A DNA stretch of 24,225 nucleotides from CAYGBW01 sp964348185 (GCA_964348185.1 CAYGBW010000040.1:1-24225); one strand, 5' to 3'. Positions 9,617-17,810 are shown, numbered from the stretch's first letter. Numbers and translations: made by a program. The notes: generated from the sequence alone by a model not told the origin.

Positions 9617-10572
9617 GCCGTTCCTCCCTCCGGTTTCTTGGGATGTTCTGGCTCGGTCAGGGCAAGGAAGACCTCTTCAAGGGTAAAGGGATCACCGGTC
9701 AAGCTGCGGAGCTCCCACTGATTTGTGAGCGCCAGGTTTCCGATCCGACCGGCGAGATCGGACCCATTTGGGCCTTCCACCCGGAGCGTGCTGATCCCAT
9801 CATGCTGGTCTACAACCTGTACATCGGGCATGCCGTTCTCCTCCAAGGCCCGCCGGACTTGCTGAGGCTCCTGGAGAACAGAGAACTGAACCCGTTCCTT
9901 CCCAATGGATCGCTCCTTCAGCCCTTCCAATGTGCCGTCTCCAACGATCTGCCCCCGGCTGATGATGAGCAGCCGATCGGACACCGCCTCTGCTTCATGA
10001 AGAATGTGCGTGGACAGGATGACCGTCTTTTCTCTGGCGAGTTCACGGATGAGCTCCCGGATCTCGAGAATCTGGTGGGGGTCTAAACCGGAAGTGGCTT
10101 CATCGAGGATGACAACCTCGGGATCGTGTATCAAGGCCTGGGCAAGGGCAGTGCGCTGACGAAATCCCTTGCTCATTTCCCGGATCAGTTTTCGGACCAT
10201 CGCCCCAAGGCCGCATCTCTCAACGACCCATTTCGTCCTCTCGGTGAGCCTTTCTCCGCTAAGACCCCTGGCCCGTCCAACAAATTCCAGATAGTCCCGA
10301 GCCTCCATATCCATGTAAAGGGGCAAAACCTCAGGGAGGTATCCGATTTTTCGGCGGACTTCGAGAGCCTCGGTGAGGATGTTGTAGCCAGAAACCTTCG
10401 CCGTACCTGATGTGGGATAGAGGTAGGTCGTAAGGATCTTCATGACCGTGGATTTTCCAGCCCCATTTGGACCGAGGAGACCCACAACCTCTCCTGGCTG
10501 AACTTGAAATGAGGCCTTGTCGAGGGCCAGGACCGGGCCATAATACATGGTCAACTCACTGGCAGAAATCAT
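9613..10572 (-). CDS. GldA-type ABC transporter ATP-binding protein
   Basis: The protein has 319 residues from an ATG preceded by GGAGGA at 8-bp spacing; an in-frame ATG 54 bp upstream adds an unconserved leader without a good Shine-Dalgarno. Walker A is GPNGAGKST (34-42). The signature is the variant MSKGFRQR instead of LSGGQ, as is common in the GldA/CcmA-like group, followed by Walker B VVILDEATSGLD, with Ala where Pro is usual. A His switch lies in LSTHILHEAE. The C-terminal 90 residues form the extra domain seen in GldA and NodI-type ATPases. It powers the GldF-GldG fusion encoded immediately downstream, with which it overlaps by 4 bp. It is the first gene of the leftward unit and lies behind a promoter at 10698-10726. 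Confidence 0.92.
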   Translation of the reverse strand: MISASELTMYYGPVLALDKASFQVQPGEVVGLLGPNGAGKSTVMKILTTYLYPTSGTAKVSGYNILTEALEVRRKIGYLPEVLPLYMDMEARDYLEFVGRARGLSGERLTERTKWVVERCGLGAMVRKLIREMSKGFRQRTALAQALIHDPEVVILDEATSGLDPHQILEIRELIRELAREKTVILSTHILHEAEAVSDRLLIISRGQIVGDGTLEGLKERSIGKERVQFSVLQEPQQVRRALEENGMPDVQVVDQHDGISTLRVEGPNGSDLAGRIGNLALTNQWELRSLTGDPFTLEEVFLALTEPEHPKKPEGGTA

Positions 10573-10697
10573 GATGCGGTTCCTCCAGGGTTTTATGGCG
10601 TTGAACGCGATGGGACGAGTTCCCAAAAAGAGAGGGTAGCGCTTATCGATGAGGGTTCCCTGCAGCCGTGACCCCCAACCGTACCCTGTGACATAAC

Positions 10698-10726
10698 TTT
10701 ATATTATTTCTTGTCCCTTGGTGCAA
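10698..10726 (-). promoter_or_regulatory. probable promoter of the gldA-like operon
   Basis: On the minus strand TTGCAC (10726-10721) is followed at 17 bp by TATAAA (10703-10698), a 5/6 match to the -10 box. The -35 is weak. The start would be near 10691, leaving about 120 nt of leader before the ATPase start codon. It faces away from the redoxin promoter in the same 341-bp intergenic region. Confidence 0.4.
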
Positions 10727-10822
10727 CCGGGGGATGAGATTATTCGGGTAGCTGGGGTATCCATGGCCGAAAAATCGAGTCAAAGGGTTCGAAGAGAGCC
10801 AGCAAGATCCACGCCTTCCCCC

Positions 10823-10852
10823 TTGACACACCCGTGGTTTTCTTCCTATGTT
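10823..10852 (+). promoter_or_regulatory. sigma70-type promoter of the redoxin gene
   Basis: A perfect TTGACA (10823-10828) is followed at 18 bp by TATGTT (10847-10852), a 4/6 match. The predicted start near 10859 leaves a leader of about 55 nt before the redoxin ATG. Confidence 0.5.
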
Positions 10853-10913
10853 ATTGATCATCCGAAGGGGAGTTTCTGTCAACTCAACCTCAACTCCACA
10901 GGGAGGGATCCTC

Positions 10914-11495
10914 ATGGTACAGACGCTGTCAACCATGCTCGAGGTGGGAACTTCGGCCCCCGATTTCGAGCTTCCCGACGTGACTTCGGGAAAGACCACA
11001 ACCCTCGATACGTTCCGGGACAAAAAGGCGCTGCTCGTCATGTTCATCTGTCGGCATTGCCCGTTTGTAAAACACGTCCAGGAGGAATTGGCCCGAATCG
11101 CCCGGGACTATGTCCAGCAGGATCTCGGAATCGTCGCGATCAGTTCCAACGACGTGGAGAGCCATGCCGACGACAGCCCCGACCAGCTCAAGAAGCAGGC
11201 TCAGGAGCTCAGCTTCAACTTCCCCTACTGCCACGACGAAACCCAGGCGGTTGCCAAGGCCTACCGAGCGGCCTGCACGCCTGACTTTTTTCTTTTCGAT
11301 TCAGATCGGAAGCTCGTCTACCGGGGCCAGCTCGATGACAGCCGTCCTGGCAATGATCAGCCGGTCACAGGCCGAGACCTGAGACAGGCCTTGGACGCCG
11401 TGCTGGCCGGTCGCCCGGTTGACTCCGATCAGAAGCCCAGCATGGGTTGCAACATCAAATGGAAGCCGGGGAACGAGCCCGATTATTTCGGCTGA
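10914..11495 (+). CDS. thioredoxin-fold redoxin (AhpC/TSA-like, PRX-like1 group)
   Basis: The protein has 193 residues from an ATG preceded by GGGAGGG; an in-frame upstream ATG adds 22 residues that do not look conserved. The fold shows the peroxiredoxin-like opening VGTSAPDFELPDV (11-23), a CRHC redox pair (Cys46, Cys49) followed by PFVKH, and the cis-Pro region ACTPDFFLFD. The C-terminal SMGCNIKW with a third conserved Cys is typical of this group. Members are predicted cytoplasmic thiol oxidoreductases or peroxidases; the substrate is unknown. There is no signal peptide. The gene appears monocistronic, with its own promoter, and is convergent with the creatininase-family gene. Confidence 0.88.
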   Translation: MVQTLSTMLEVGTSAPDFELPDVTSGKTTTLDTFRDKKALLVMFICRHCPFVKHVQEELARIARDYVQQDLGIVAISSNDVESHADDSPDQLKKQAQELSFNFPYCHDETQAVAKAYRAACTPDFFLFDSDRKLVYRGQLDDSRPGNDQPVTGRDLRQALDAVLAGRPVDSDQKPSMGCNIKWKPGNEPDYFG

Positions 11496-11537
11496 GAGGC
11501 TTCAGGGTTATTGGGCTGGGAAGGGATCAAGAAGCCC

Positions 11538-11566
11538 GGGGGCTGTAGACCCGGAGCACGGCCCCC
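11538..11566. other. GC-rich dyad between convergent genes
   Basis: GGGGGC (11538-11543) and GCCCCC (11561-11566) form a 6-bp stem with a 17-nt loop, 43 bp past the redoxin stop. No T-run follows on either strand, so it is only a weak candidate for shared termination. The rest of the 160-bp gap shows nothing else. Confidence 0.2.
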
Positions 11567-11655
11567 AGCGTTGACCTCGAGGGGAAAATCCGTCCCTTCG
11601 TGTTCAGGAATTGATCGAAGACTCCAATAGCTCCAATTACTGGATACGGTTGATG

Positions 11656-12402
11656 CTATTTTAGTTTGGCAAAAGACTCAATAAACCGAACAATATCCTC
11701 TGCCATTGCATCAAGAATCTTCTCTCCCTTTTCGACATTTGCCAATGTGGGATCTCCGTTCACACCGTTTGGACTATCCATTTTGCGGCTAACCGCAACC
11801 TTCAAAACACCCTTTCTTCCGTGGGTATTCGGTATACGGGATGCGTATTCCTTCATCGCCTTGTCGAGTTTGACGAGTTCGGGTCTGATCGCGAGCATGC
11901 AGGAGGTTTCACTTTCATCTGCATGTCCTCCCTCTTCTTGCTCACAGATCTCATCTTCAACCTCGACTCCCAGACCTCTGATGTTTGTGACGGCAACATA
12001 GATTCCCAGCTCATTATGGAGGTCATAAGAGAGGATTCTCAATGGAAAATGCGTCGAAACCCCGCCATCCAAAATCAAGAACTTTTTGACTCCATGGTGT
12101 GCGAGGGATCTGATGATGTCGCCAACAAAGCCCCGAAAATGATCGGCATGAATTGAAACACTGCCCTGCCAATCAACAAAGGCCGGGTAATACGCATAGG
12201 CCAGGGTGGGCAACAGGACAACCGGGGTCAACTCGACCACGCGATTCGCCAGTTCTTCAGTTACCATGAGATCCGTGCCCAAGGGCAAATGGGGACCGTG
12301 CTCTTTGGTTCCCCCTCCGATGGGGAGCACGACGATCGATTCCTCGTTAATGAGCTCTCCGGCTTCCTTCCAGGTCACTTCCGCCAGTCTAAATCCAGGC
12401 AT
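11656..12402 (-). CDS. creatininase-family amidohydrolase
   Basis: The protein has 248 residues, the usual family length. The N-terminal metal motif is clear: KEHGPHLPLGTD (33-44) supplies Glu34, His36 and Asp44. The second signature GGHADESETS (158-167) matches the family GHAGExETS block. The middle motif, normally NGHGGN or similar with a metal-binding His, reads DGGVSTH (112-118), so this ligand region is divergent. Family members hydrolyse cyclic or linear amides such as creatinine or formamide derivatives; the substrate here is unknown. The ATG follows an AGGGAGAAGGG purine-rich Shine-Dalgarno. It is transcribed away from oppD, and the two share a 455-bp intergenic region. Confidence 0.85.
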   Translation of the reverse strand: MPGFRLAEVTWKEAGELINEESIVVLPIGGGTKEHGPHLPLGTDLMVTEELANRVVELTPVVLLPTLAYAYYPAFVDWQGSVSIHADHFRGFVGDIIRSLAHHGVKKFLILDGGVSTHFPLRILSYDLHNELGIYVAVTNIRGLGVEVEDEICEQEEGGHADESETSCMLAIRPELVKLDKAMKEYASRIPNTHGRKGVLKVAVSRKMDSPNGVNGDPTLANVEKGEKILDAMAEDIVRFIESFAKLK

Positions 12403-12441
12403 TTCCCTTCTCCCTCTCTCCTTTTCTGAGTTCCAGAGCTA

Positions 12442-12471
12442 AGGGTACCTCACGACAGGGGGGCCTTTCAA
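12442..12471 (-). promoter_or_regulatory. possible promoter of the creatininase-family gene
   Basis: On the minus strand TTGAAA (12471-12466, 5/6) is followed at 18 bp by TACCCT (12447-12442, 3/6). The start would be near 12436, about 34 nt before the start codon. The -10 box is weak. Confidence 0.3.
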
Positions 12472-12629
12472 GGAGAATCAGCTTGATCGGTGTTCACTAG
12501 AGACCTGGCGTCCAACGGTTTGCGCGGGAGCGGGCTCGACAAGGGGAAACCGATGTGATATCTTCCGTTTGTTTTTCATTCGCCCGGTTCAAACCCTTCG
12601 CCTTTTCGGCGAACAGCTTTAGCATATTG

Positions 12630-12735
12630 GCATGTTGAATATGGAATATGGAACAGAGAATTTCGAATGACTTTTTCCCTTCCCCATTCGTTATTCCTTG
12701 TTCGATGATTTGCAGTTCAAAAGAATTGACTTTCA
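12630..12735. repeat. A/T-rich, ATTCG-type repetitive tract upstream of oppD
   Basis: Within the 455-bp gene-free stretch 12403-12857 this segment is visibly richer in A and T than its surroundings. It contains GAATATG twice in tandem (12640-12654 region) and an inverted CGAATG/CATTCG pair spaced by a pyrimidine-rich loop. It resembles degenerate TTCGAAT-type intergenic repeats I associate with deltaproteobacterial genomes. An open frame through it into oppD exists but lacks coding character. No convincing sigma70 promoter for oppD was found in the stretch. Confidence 0.3.
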
Positions 12736-12807
12736 GTCATGCGAGAAATCCCCTTGCTTTAGCACGTTGTGGTCTAATCTTCACGGGGTTGACGCCCTGT
12801 TCAGTCT

Positions 12808-12840
12808 GTGACGGGGATCCTATCAAACCGGAACCGTCAC
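12808..12840 (+). promoter_or_regulatory. inverted repeat just upstream of the oppD ribosome binding site
   Basis: GTGACGG (12808-12814) and CCGTCAC (12834-12840) are perfect 7-bp inverted repeats with a 19-nt loop, ending 8 bases before the AGGAG Shine-Dalgarno (12848-12852). It could be an operator or a leader hairpin affecting translation of oppD. Confidence 0.3.
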
Positions 12841-12857
12841 GGCAAAAAGGAGATCTG

Positions 12858-13874
12858 TTGGCGGTGTTGATTGAGGTGAGAGGCCTCAAGACTTATTTCT
12901 ACACCGAAGACGGTGTGGGCCGAGCCGTGGATGGGGTTGACCTCACCATCGAACCGGAGAAGACACTCGGGGTCGTCGGGGAGAGCGGGTGTGGGAAGTC
13001 GGTGACCGCCCTTTCGATCATGGGGCTCATCGAGTCGCCACCCGGCAGGATTGAGGATGGTCAAATCCTCTACCATCGGAATGGGAAGGTCATCGACCTG
13101 ACAAAACTCGACCCCAAGGGACCGGAAATGCGTTCGATCCGCGGAAACGAGATCGCCATGATCTTTCAGGAACCTATGACGTCCCTGAACCCGGTCTATA
13201 CAATCGGGAGACAGATTACTGAAGCGGTCATCCTCCACCAGGGCCTGCGCAAGAAGGCGGCGCGTTACAAGGCGATCGCGATGCTCCGTGCTGTGGGGAT
13301 CCCCTCTCCTGAGCAGCGTGTAGACGAATACCCCCATCAACTCTCCGGGGGAATGCGCCAACGCGCCATGATTGCCATGGCCCTTTCCTGTAACCCCTCT
13401 CTTCTGATCGCCGATGAGCCGACGACGGCTCTCGACGTGACGATCCAGGCGCAGGTATTGGATCTGATGAACGACCTGCGCAGGGAGTTCAAGGCAGCCC
13501 TCTTGTTTATCACCCACGATCTCGGGATCATTGCCAACATGGCAGACGATGTTGTGGTCATGTACCTCGGAAGAATCGTTGAGGCATCCAGGGTAAGGGA
13601 CATCTTCCACCACCCGATGCACCCCTACACCCGGGGGTTGATGAACTCCATTCCAACGCTCGTTACCACGGGCAAGGAGCGTCTTGTCCCTATCGAGGGG
13701 GTCGTTCCTGACCCCTATGATGTTCCGAAGGGGTGTGGGTTTGAGCCGCGGTGTCCCCTTTCGATGGCGATCTGTAAGGAGCAGATTCCGGTGCTCAAGG
13801 AAGTGACCCCGGGTCACTCGGTCGCCTGTTGGTTATCGACGGATGCCAAAATGGGTGTAGAGCATGACATCTGA
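12858..13874 (+). CDS. oppD: oligopeptide/dipeptide ABC importer ATP-binding protein (OppD/DppD type)
   Basis: From a TTG start 5 bp after AGGAG the protein has 338 residues; a GTG two codons later is nearly as good, and a far upstream ATG would add 70 residues of unconserved sequence. Walker A is GESGCGKS (41-48), the signature LSGGM (162-166), Walker B LLIADEP (182-188) and the switch His in FITHD (217-221). The C terminus is the oligo_HPY domain with four Cys (293, 299, 306, 324) spaced CX5CX6CX17C, the pattern linked to an iron-sulfur cluster in Dpp-type ATPases. It energises uptake through the B and C permeases encoded at 15.9-17.8 kb on the other strand. The stop overlaps the start of oppF by 11 bp. 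Confidence 0.95.
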   Translation: MAVLIEVRGLKTYFYTEDGVGRAVDGVDLTIEPEKTLGVVGESGCGKSVTALSIMGLIESPPGRIEDGQILYHRNGKVIDLTKLDPKGPEMRSIRGNEIAMIFQEPMTSLNPVYTIGRQITEAVILHQGLRKKAARYKAIAMLRAVGIPSPEQRVDEYPHQLSGGMRQRAMIAMALSCNPSLLIADEPTTALDVTIQAQVLDLMNDLRREFKAALLFITHDLGIIANMADDVVVMYLGRIVEASRVRDIFHHPMHPYTRGLMNSIPTLVTTGKERLVPIEGVVPDPYDVPKGCGFEPRCPLSMAICKEQIPVLKEVTPGHSVACWLSTDAKMGVEHDI

Positions 13875-14904
13875 CAACATCCTCCTCGAGGTGAAGAACC
13901 TGAAGAAGTACTTTCCCGTGCGAAGGGGGGTCCTGAGGCGTGAGGTGGCCCAGGTTAAGGCGGTCGATGAAGTTGACTTCTATATTAAAGAGGGGGAAAC
14001 TCTCGGCCTGGTCGGTGAGAGTGGTTGTGGGAAGACCACGACGGGGAGGACGATCCTTCGGCTGCTCGAACCGACCGCGGGAAAGATCCTGTTCCGTAGC
14101 AAGAAGCTTGCCGGTCCGGGCGAGGAGTATTTGAGGGAGGATATCGCCTCTGCCTCGTTCAAGCGGCTCAAGTTCCTCCGCCGTGATATGCAGATCATCT
14201 TCCAGGATCCCTATTCCTCGTTGAACCCGCGGATGACCGTCGGGGCAATCGTAGGGGAGTCTCTGCTGGTCCATGGCGTGGGCAATGGGCAGGAGAGGGA
14301 GGACCGGGTCAGAAAGGTATTGGATGCGGTTGGCCTGAAGCCGGATCACATGAAGCGCTACCCCCATGAGTTCTCCGGAGGACAGCGCCAGCGGATCGCG
14401 ATAGCCCGTGCCCTCGCCCTCGAGCCGCAGCTCATCGTGGCTGACGAGCCGGTCTCCGCCCTTGACGTCTCCATCCAGGCGCAGGTGATGAACCTCCTCG
14501 AGGCCCTTCAGGAACAGTTCAGCCTGACGTACCTGTTTATTGCCCACGACCTTTCTGTGGTCAAATACATCAGCAGGCGGGTGGCCGTCATGTACCTGGG
14601 GAAGATCGTGGAATCGGCCGAGACCGAGGCGCTGTTCTCCTGTCCGAAGCATCCCTATACCGAGGCGCTGATGTCCGCGGTACCGATTCCGGATCCGGAC
14701 CACAAAATGAAGCGGATCCACCTCGAGGGGGACGTCCCCAGCCCGGTGAACCCCCCCTCAGGGTGCACCTTCCATCCCCGTTGCCGTTACGCACAGGGGG
14801 TCTGTAAGGTCGAGGCCCCGGTTTATCGAGATCTGGGCAACGGGCACTTCGTCACCTGTCACCTTGCCGACTCCCTCGCCCTTCGGTCCCTTCGAACAGG
14901 ATGA
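13864..14904 (+). CDS. oppF: oligopeptide/dipeptide ABC importer ATP-binding protein (OppF/DppF type)
   Basis: The protein has 346 residues and pairs with OppD as the second nucleotide-binding subunit. Walker A is GESGCGKT (51-58), the signature FSGGQ (170-174), Walker B LIVADEP (190-196) and the switch His in FIAHD (225-229). The loop between the first strands carries the RRGVLRRE insertion common in OppF. The C-terminal oligo_HPY domain has Cys 301, 307, 314 and 332 with exactly the same CX5CX6CX17C spacing as OppD. Its ATG lies inside the last codons of oppD, so the two are translationally coupled. The gene ends 78 bp from the convergent amidohydrolase gene; no clear terminator was seen in that gap. 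Confidence 0.95.
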   Translation: MTSDNILLEVKNLKKYFPVRRGVLRREVAQVKAVDEVDFYIKEGETLGLVGESGCGKTTTGRTILRLLEPTAGKILFRSKKLAGPGEEYLREDIASASFKRLKFLRRDMQIIFQDPYSSLNPRMTVGAIVGESLLVHGVGNGQEREDRVRKVLDAVGLKPDHMKRYPHEFSGGQRQRIAIARALALEPQLIVADEPVSALDVSIQAQVMNLLEALQEQFSLTYLFIAHDLSVVKYISRRVAVMYLGKIVESAETEALFSCPKHPYTEALMSAVPIPDPDHKMKRIHLEGDVPSPVNPPSGCTFHPRCRYAQGVCKVEAPVYRDLGNGHFVTCHLADSLALRSLRTG

Positions 14905-14982
14905 CCCGCATCCTGGGCAGAATCGCGGATCGGCCCCATCACAACCCCAGACCCTCCAGTTCCCTTGTCCTGGGATTGCGAA

Positions 14983-15810
14983 TTACAAGAGGTTGAGGCA
15001 ACAGAGGAGATTCTCCCCCAAAACCCTTCTCAGGATCTCAGGTGTGAGGTCGGCCCGGCGGAGCGTTTCCAGTTCAATGGCCAAGGGGTCGGGGTCCATG
15101 AAGGAGTTGAAGGGAAAGTCCGACCCAAAGATGAGGCGATCCCCCCCTAACACGTTCACCGCCTGGGCGATCAATTCCGGGTCGCGCACGGTGGAGGTTT
15201 CCAGAAACACATTCTCCATATCTCTTAGCCCCCTGAGGTTTTCTTCGACGCCTTCCCCGGTGTTCGGGACACTCCGGCCCATATGGGCCACGATCACCTT
15301 CAGTTCTGAAGCGTGGCGCCTGATCTCCTTGACCTGCTCGGGAATGCTCTTTCCTGTCGTTCTGCTGAGGTGAGCGACCAGGGGGACTCCGGCTCTGGCC
15401 ATTTCGCGGTAGGCACGAGCCCGATCGAACCGTTGCGGTGACTGAAGGATGTGCTGCTTGAATCCCTTTGCTCCCCGCCGCAACCAGTGGTCGGTATCGT
15501 CTCCCATCAGGGAGAAGGGGATGATCCGATCGGGATGGGCGCGGTAGGCATCAAGGACGTAAGTGTTGGCAGCCACAGGGTCCACTTCTTCCAGGGGGAA
15601 GGGAAAGGCGACCGCACAACACACACCGTTGGCGTCCATCCGGGCGATCAGGGCATCCACCCGGTTCTCCATCCGGTCCCGAAAGCCCGGCAGTTTTCGC
15701 TTTTCTTCGGGGATAGGCTTGACGATGAACGCCTCCAGACCGAGGTGGGTGTGGGCGTCGACAATTCTCTCACGGGCCGGCCTGGCCCGCTCGGTTCCTC
15801 TGGCATCCAT
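14983..15810 (-). CDS. amidohydrolase-2 family metal-dependent hydrolase
   Basis: The protein has 275 residues, the usual size for a TIM-barrel amidohydrolase (PF04909 type). The first strand carries the HxH metal motif in DAHTHLG (18-24). Further ligands are likely His147 in VAHLSR, His176 in VIVAHMGR and Asp231 in GSDFPF (229-234). The motifs AKGFKQH (114-120) and LFG-like LIFGSD match decarboxylase or lactonase members of the family. There is no signal peptide, so it is cytoplasmic. It is the last gene of the leftward importer arm, 61 bp after permease C, and may act on the imported compound. The exact reaction cannot be read from the sequence. Confidence 0.85.
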   Translation of the reverse strand: MDARGTERARPARERIVDAHTHLGLEAFIVKPIPEEKRKLPGFRDRMENRVDALIARMDANGVCCAVAFPFPLEEVDPVAANTYVLDAYRAHPDRIIPFSLMGDDTDHWLRRGAKGFKQHILQSPQRFDRARAYREMARAGVPLVAHLSRTTGKSIPEQVKEIRRHASELKVIVAHMGRSVPNTGEGVEENLRGLRDMENVFLETSTVRDPELIAQAVNVLGGDRLIFGSDFPFNSFMDPDPLAIELETLRRADLTPEILRRVLGENLLCCLNLL

Positions 15811-15871
15811 TCTCTACCCGACTTTCTGCGGTTCTCGTCTCTCCAGGGTTTGAATTGGACCGAGGTATATT

Positions 15872-16747
15872 CTACTTCACCTTCCGCAACCTCGGATCGA
15901 GGACGTCCCGCAACGTGTCTCCCAGGAGGGTCCACCCCAGCACAAACGTGAGGATCGCAACGGAGGGAAAGGTGTACGTGTACCAATAACGGAACGGATC
16001 TCCTACGGCGCCCAACAGCCAATTCCGGGAGAAGTTGATCATCTGCCCCCAATCCGCGTACCCGGGTTCCGCTCCAACCCCGATAAAGCTCAGGGACGCG
16101 GCAATCAGCACCATGTTCCCAATGTCGAGGGAGGCCAAGACGAAGACGGGGAAGATCGAGTTGGGGAGAACATGGCGGAAGAAGATGCGTAGCTTGCTCG
16201 CGCCGATGCTTTCCGCTGCCGCAACGAAGTCGCGTTCCTTGACGGAGAGGACTTCGCTCCGCATGATTCGTGCATACTGGCGCCACCCGAAAATAATGAG
16301 GGCGAGTATCACCTTATCCAGACCCTTCCCCAGGACGATGCTTAGGACAATTACCGCAATCAGAAAGGGAAAGCTCATGAACAGGTCGGTCACCCTCATG
16401 ACGATCTCGTCGACCAGCCCCCCACTGAATGCCCCCAGGCCCCCGAGTAGAACCCCGATGAATGCGATCGCACCGACCACGATGAGACCGACGCGAAACG
16501 CTGTCCGGCTCCCCCAAACGACCCCGTAGAGGATGTCGTACCCTCCACTCGTCGTTCCGAAGGGCGCCTTCTCTGAGGGCGGTTTGGGGAGAGAAGAGAA
16601 TCCCACGCGAGCGATGGCATAGGGGTCCCGCTGGTTTTTGGGCGGGGAGATGACTGGTGCGAGTAGGGCGATAATCGCCCAGAAAAGGACAAGCACGAGC
16701 CCCGCAACACCGAGGGGATTCTTCATAACTCTCAAAAAGTTATCCAT
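15872..16747 (-). CDS. oligopeptide/dipeptide ABC importer permease (OppC/DppC type)
   Basis: The protein has 291 residues with a cytoplasmic N terminus, a first membrane helix (about 12-33), the OppC_N region and five more helices. The EAA coupling loop is FVAAAESIGASKLRIFFRHV (174-193), which docks on the ATPases. The C terminus LGDTLRDVLDPRLR (275-288) is the family hallmark. The start ATG is 6 bp after the stop of the permease B gene and is preceded by GTGGG as a weak Shine-Dalgarno, suggesting translational coupling. It forms the channel heterodimer with permease B. Confidence 0.93.
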   Translation of the reverse strand: MDNFLRVMKNPLGVAGLVLVLFWAIIALLAPVISPPKNQRDPYAIARVGFSSLPKPPSEKAPFGTTSGGYDILYGVVWGSRTAFRVGLIVVGAIAFIGVLLGGLGAFSGGLVDEIVMRVTDLFMSFPFLIAVIVLSIVLGKGLDKVILALIIFGWRQYARIMRSEVLSVKERDFVAAAESIGASKLRIFFRHVLPNSIFPVFVLASLDIGNMVLIAASLSFIGVGAEPGYADWGQMINFSRNWLLGAVGDPFRYWYTYTFPSVAILTFVLGWTLLGDTLRDVLDPRLRKVK

Positions 16748-16753
16748 CCCACA

Positions 16754-17788
16754 TCACTCCAGGGTGACCCTCGGATCGAGGACCATGTAAAGCATATCCA
16801 CCGCCAGGTTGGCAAGAATGATGATCAACCCAATGAGCAGGGATGCTCCGAGGATCGCGGGGAAGTCGAGTCCCTGGGCCGCCGTCACGATGAACAGCCC
16901 CATCCCCCGGTAGTTGAAAACCGTCTCCACGATGACTGCCCCACCAAGCATCTTTGCCACAATCGTCCCGCCCAGGGTGACCACAGGAAGGAGCGCGTTG
17001 CGGCGAGCATGCTTCTTGATCACGACCCGTTCCATGAGGCCCTTGGCGCGCGCTGTGACCACGTAATCCTTGCGCAGGGTCTCCAGGAGAGAGGAGCGCA
17101 TCATGCGGAGCATCGTCGATACCATGCCGATGGAGTAAGCGAGGGCAGGGAGAATGAGGTGCCGTAACCCGTCGAGGAAGATGTCGAACCGTTTGTTGAG
17201 CAGGGAGTCGATCAGGATCATCCCGGTGTAGGACTCGAACGCCGAAAGATAGACGACGTCTTCCGCCCAGTTGCTGAGCCGCCCTGGGGGGAACCACCCG
17301 AGCCACGCATAAAAGATGACGAGCAGGATCAATCCAAATATGAATTCTGGAAGAGAGACACCGAAGATTGTACCCACGCGGGCTACCTGATCGATGGGTC
17401 GGTTGTGGTGGGTTGCAGCGTAGGTTCCGAGGAAGATCCCACCGGCGAAAACGATCACCCCTCCGAGGAGCATCAGCTCCACCGTGGCCGGGAAGTACCG
17501 GGCAATCGCTTCGGCAACTGGCATGCGCGCCGAAGGAGACCACCCCAGATTTCCCCGAAGCACTTTTTTCAACCACTCGTAGTATTGGATATGGAAGGGC
17601 TTATCAAGCCCGTACCGGGCGACGAGTTCTTCGAAGGGAATGGCGGATGTCAGCGCATCGGCATTGGGGATAAACACGGCTAACCGCTCGTAGGGGCTGA
17701 GGAACATGACCAGGGAGAAAATCAGGCCGGACAAAACAAGCATGACCACCGGTAGAAGGAGCAACCGCTTCAGAATATAGCGCACCAT
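16754..17788 (-). CDS. oligopeptide/dipeptide ABC importer permease (OppB/DppB type)
   Basis: The protein has 344 residues. The first helix follows MVRYILKRLLLLP, typical of the OppB family. A periplasmic loop contains YGLDKPFHIQYYEWL (about 59-73) and NLGWS, as in OppB/DppB. The EAA loop is around DYVVTARAKGL (about 239-249), and the end is MVLDPRVTLE. It forms the membrane pore with permease C. A gap of 102 bp from the binding-protein gene contains a strong hairpin (17811-17840), which probably lets the binding protein be expressed at a higher level than the permeases. Confidence 0.93.
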   Translation of the reverse strand: MVRYILKRLLLLPVVMLVLSGLIFSLVMFLSPYERLAVFIPNADALTSAIPFEELVARYGLDKPFHIQYYEWLKKVLRGNLGWSPSARMPVAEAIARYFPATVELMLLGGVIVFAGGIFLGTYAATHHNRPIDQVARVGTIFGVSLPEFIFGLILLVIFYAWLGWFPPGRLSNWAEDVVYLSAFESYTGMILIDSLLNKRFDIFLDGLRHLILPALAYSIGMVSTMLRMMRSSLLETLRKDYVVTARAKGLMERVVIKKHARRNALLPVVTLGGTIVAKMLGGAVIVETVFNYRGMGLFIVTAAQGLDFPAILGASLLIGLIIILANLAVDMLYMVLDPRVTLE

Positions 17789-17810
17789 GGGCTGTGCCCT
17801 TCGATCGAAC

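Noticed and set aside
12754..12780. TTGCTT and TAATCT as a promoter for oppD
   Set aside because: The spacing is only 15 bp and the -10 box matches at 3 of 6 positions.
12837..13817. 326-codon open frame antisense to oppD, and a 308-codon one antisense to oppF (13795-14721)
   Set aside because: Both lie fully opposite genes with clear ABC ATPase motifs; their translations are His/Arg-rich with no recognisable domain and no ribosome site. They are a by-product of codon use.
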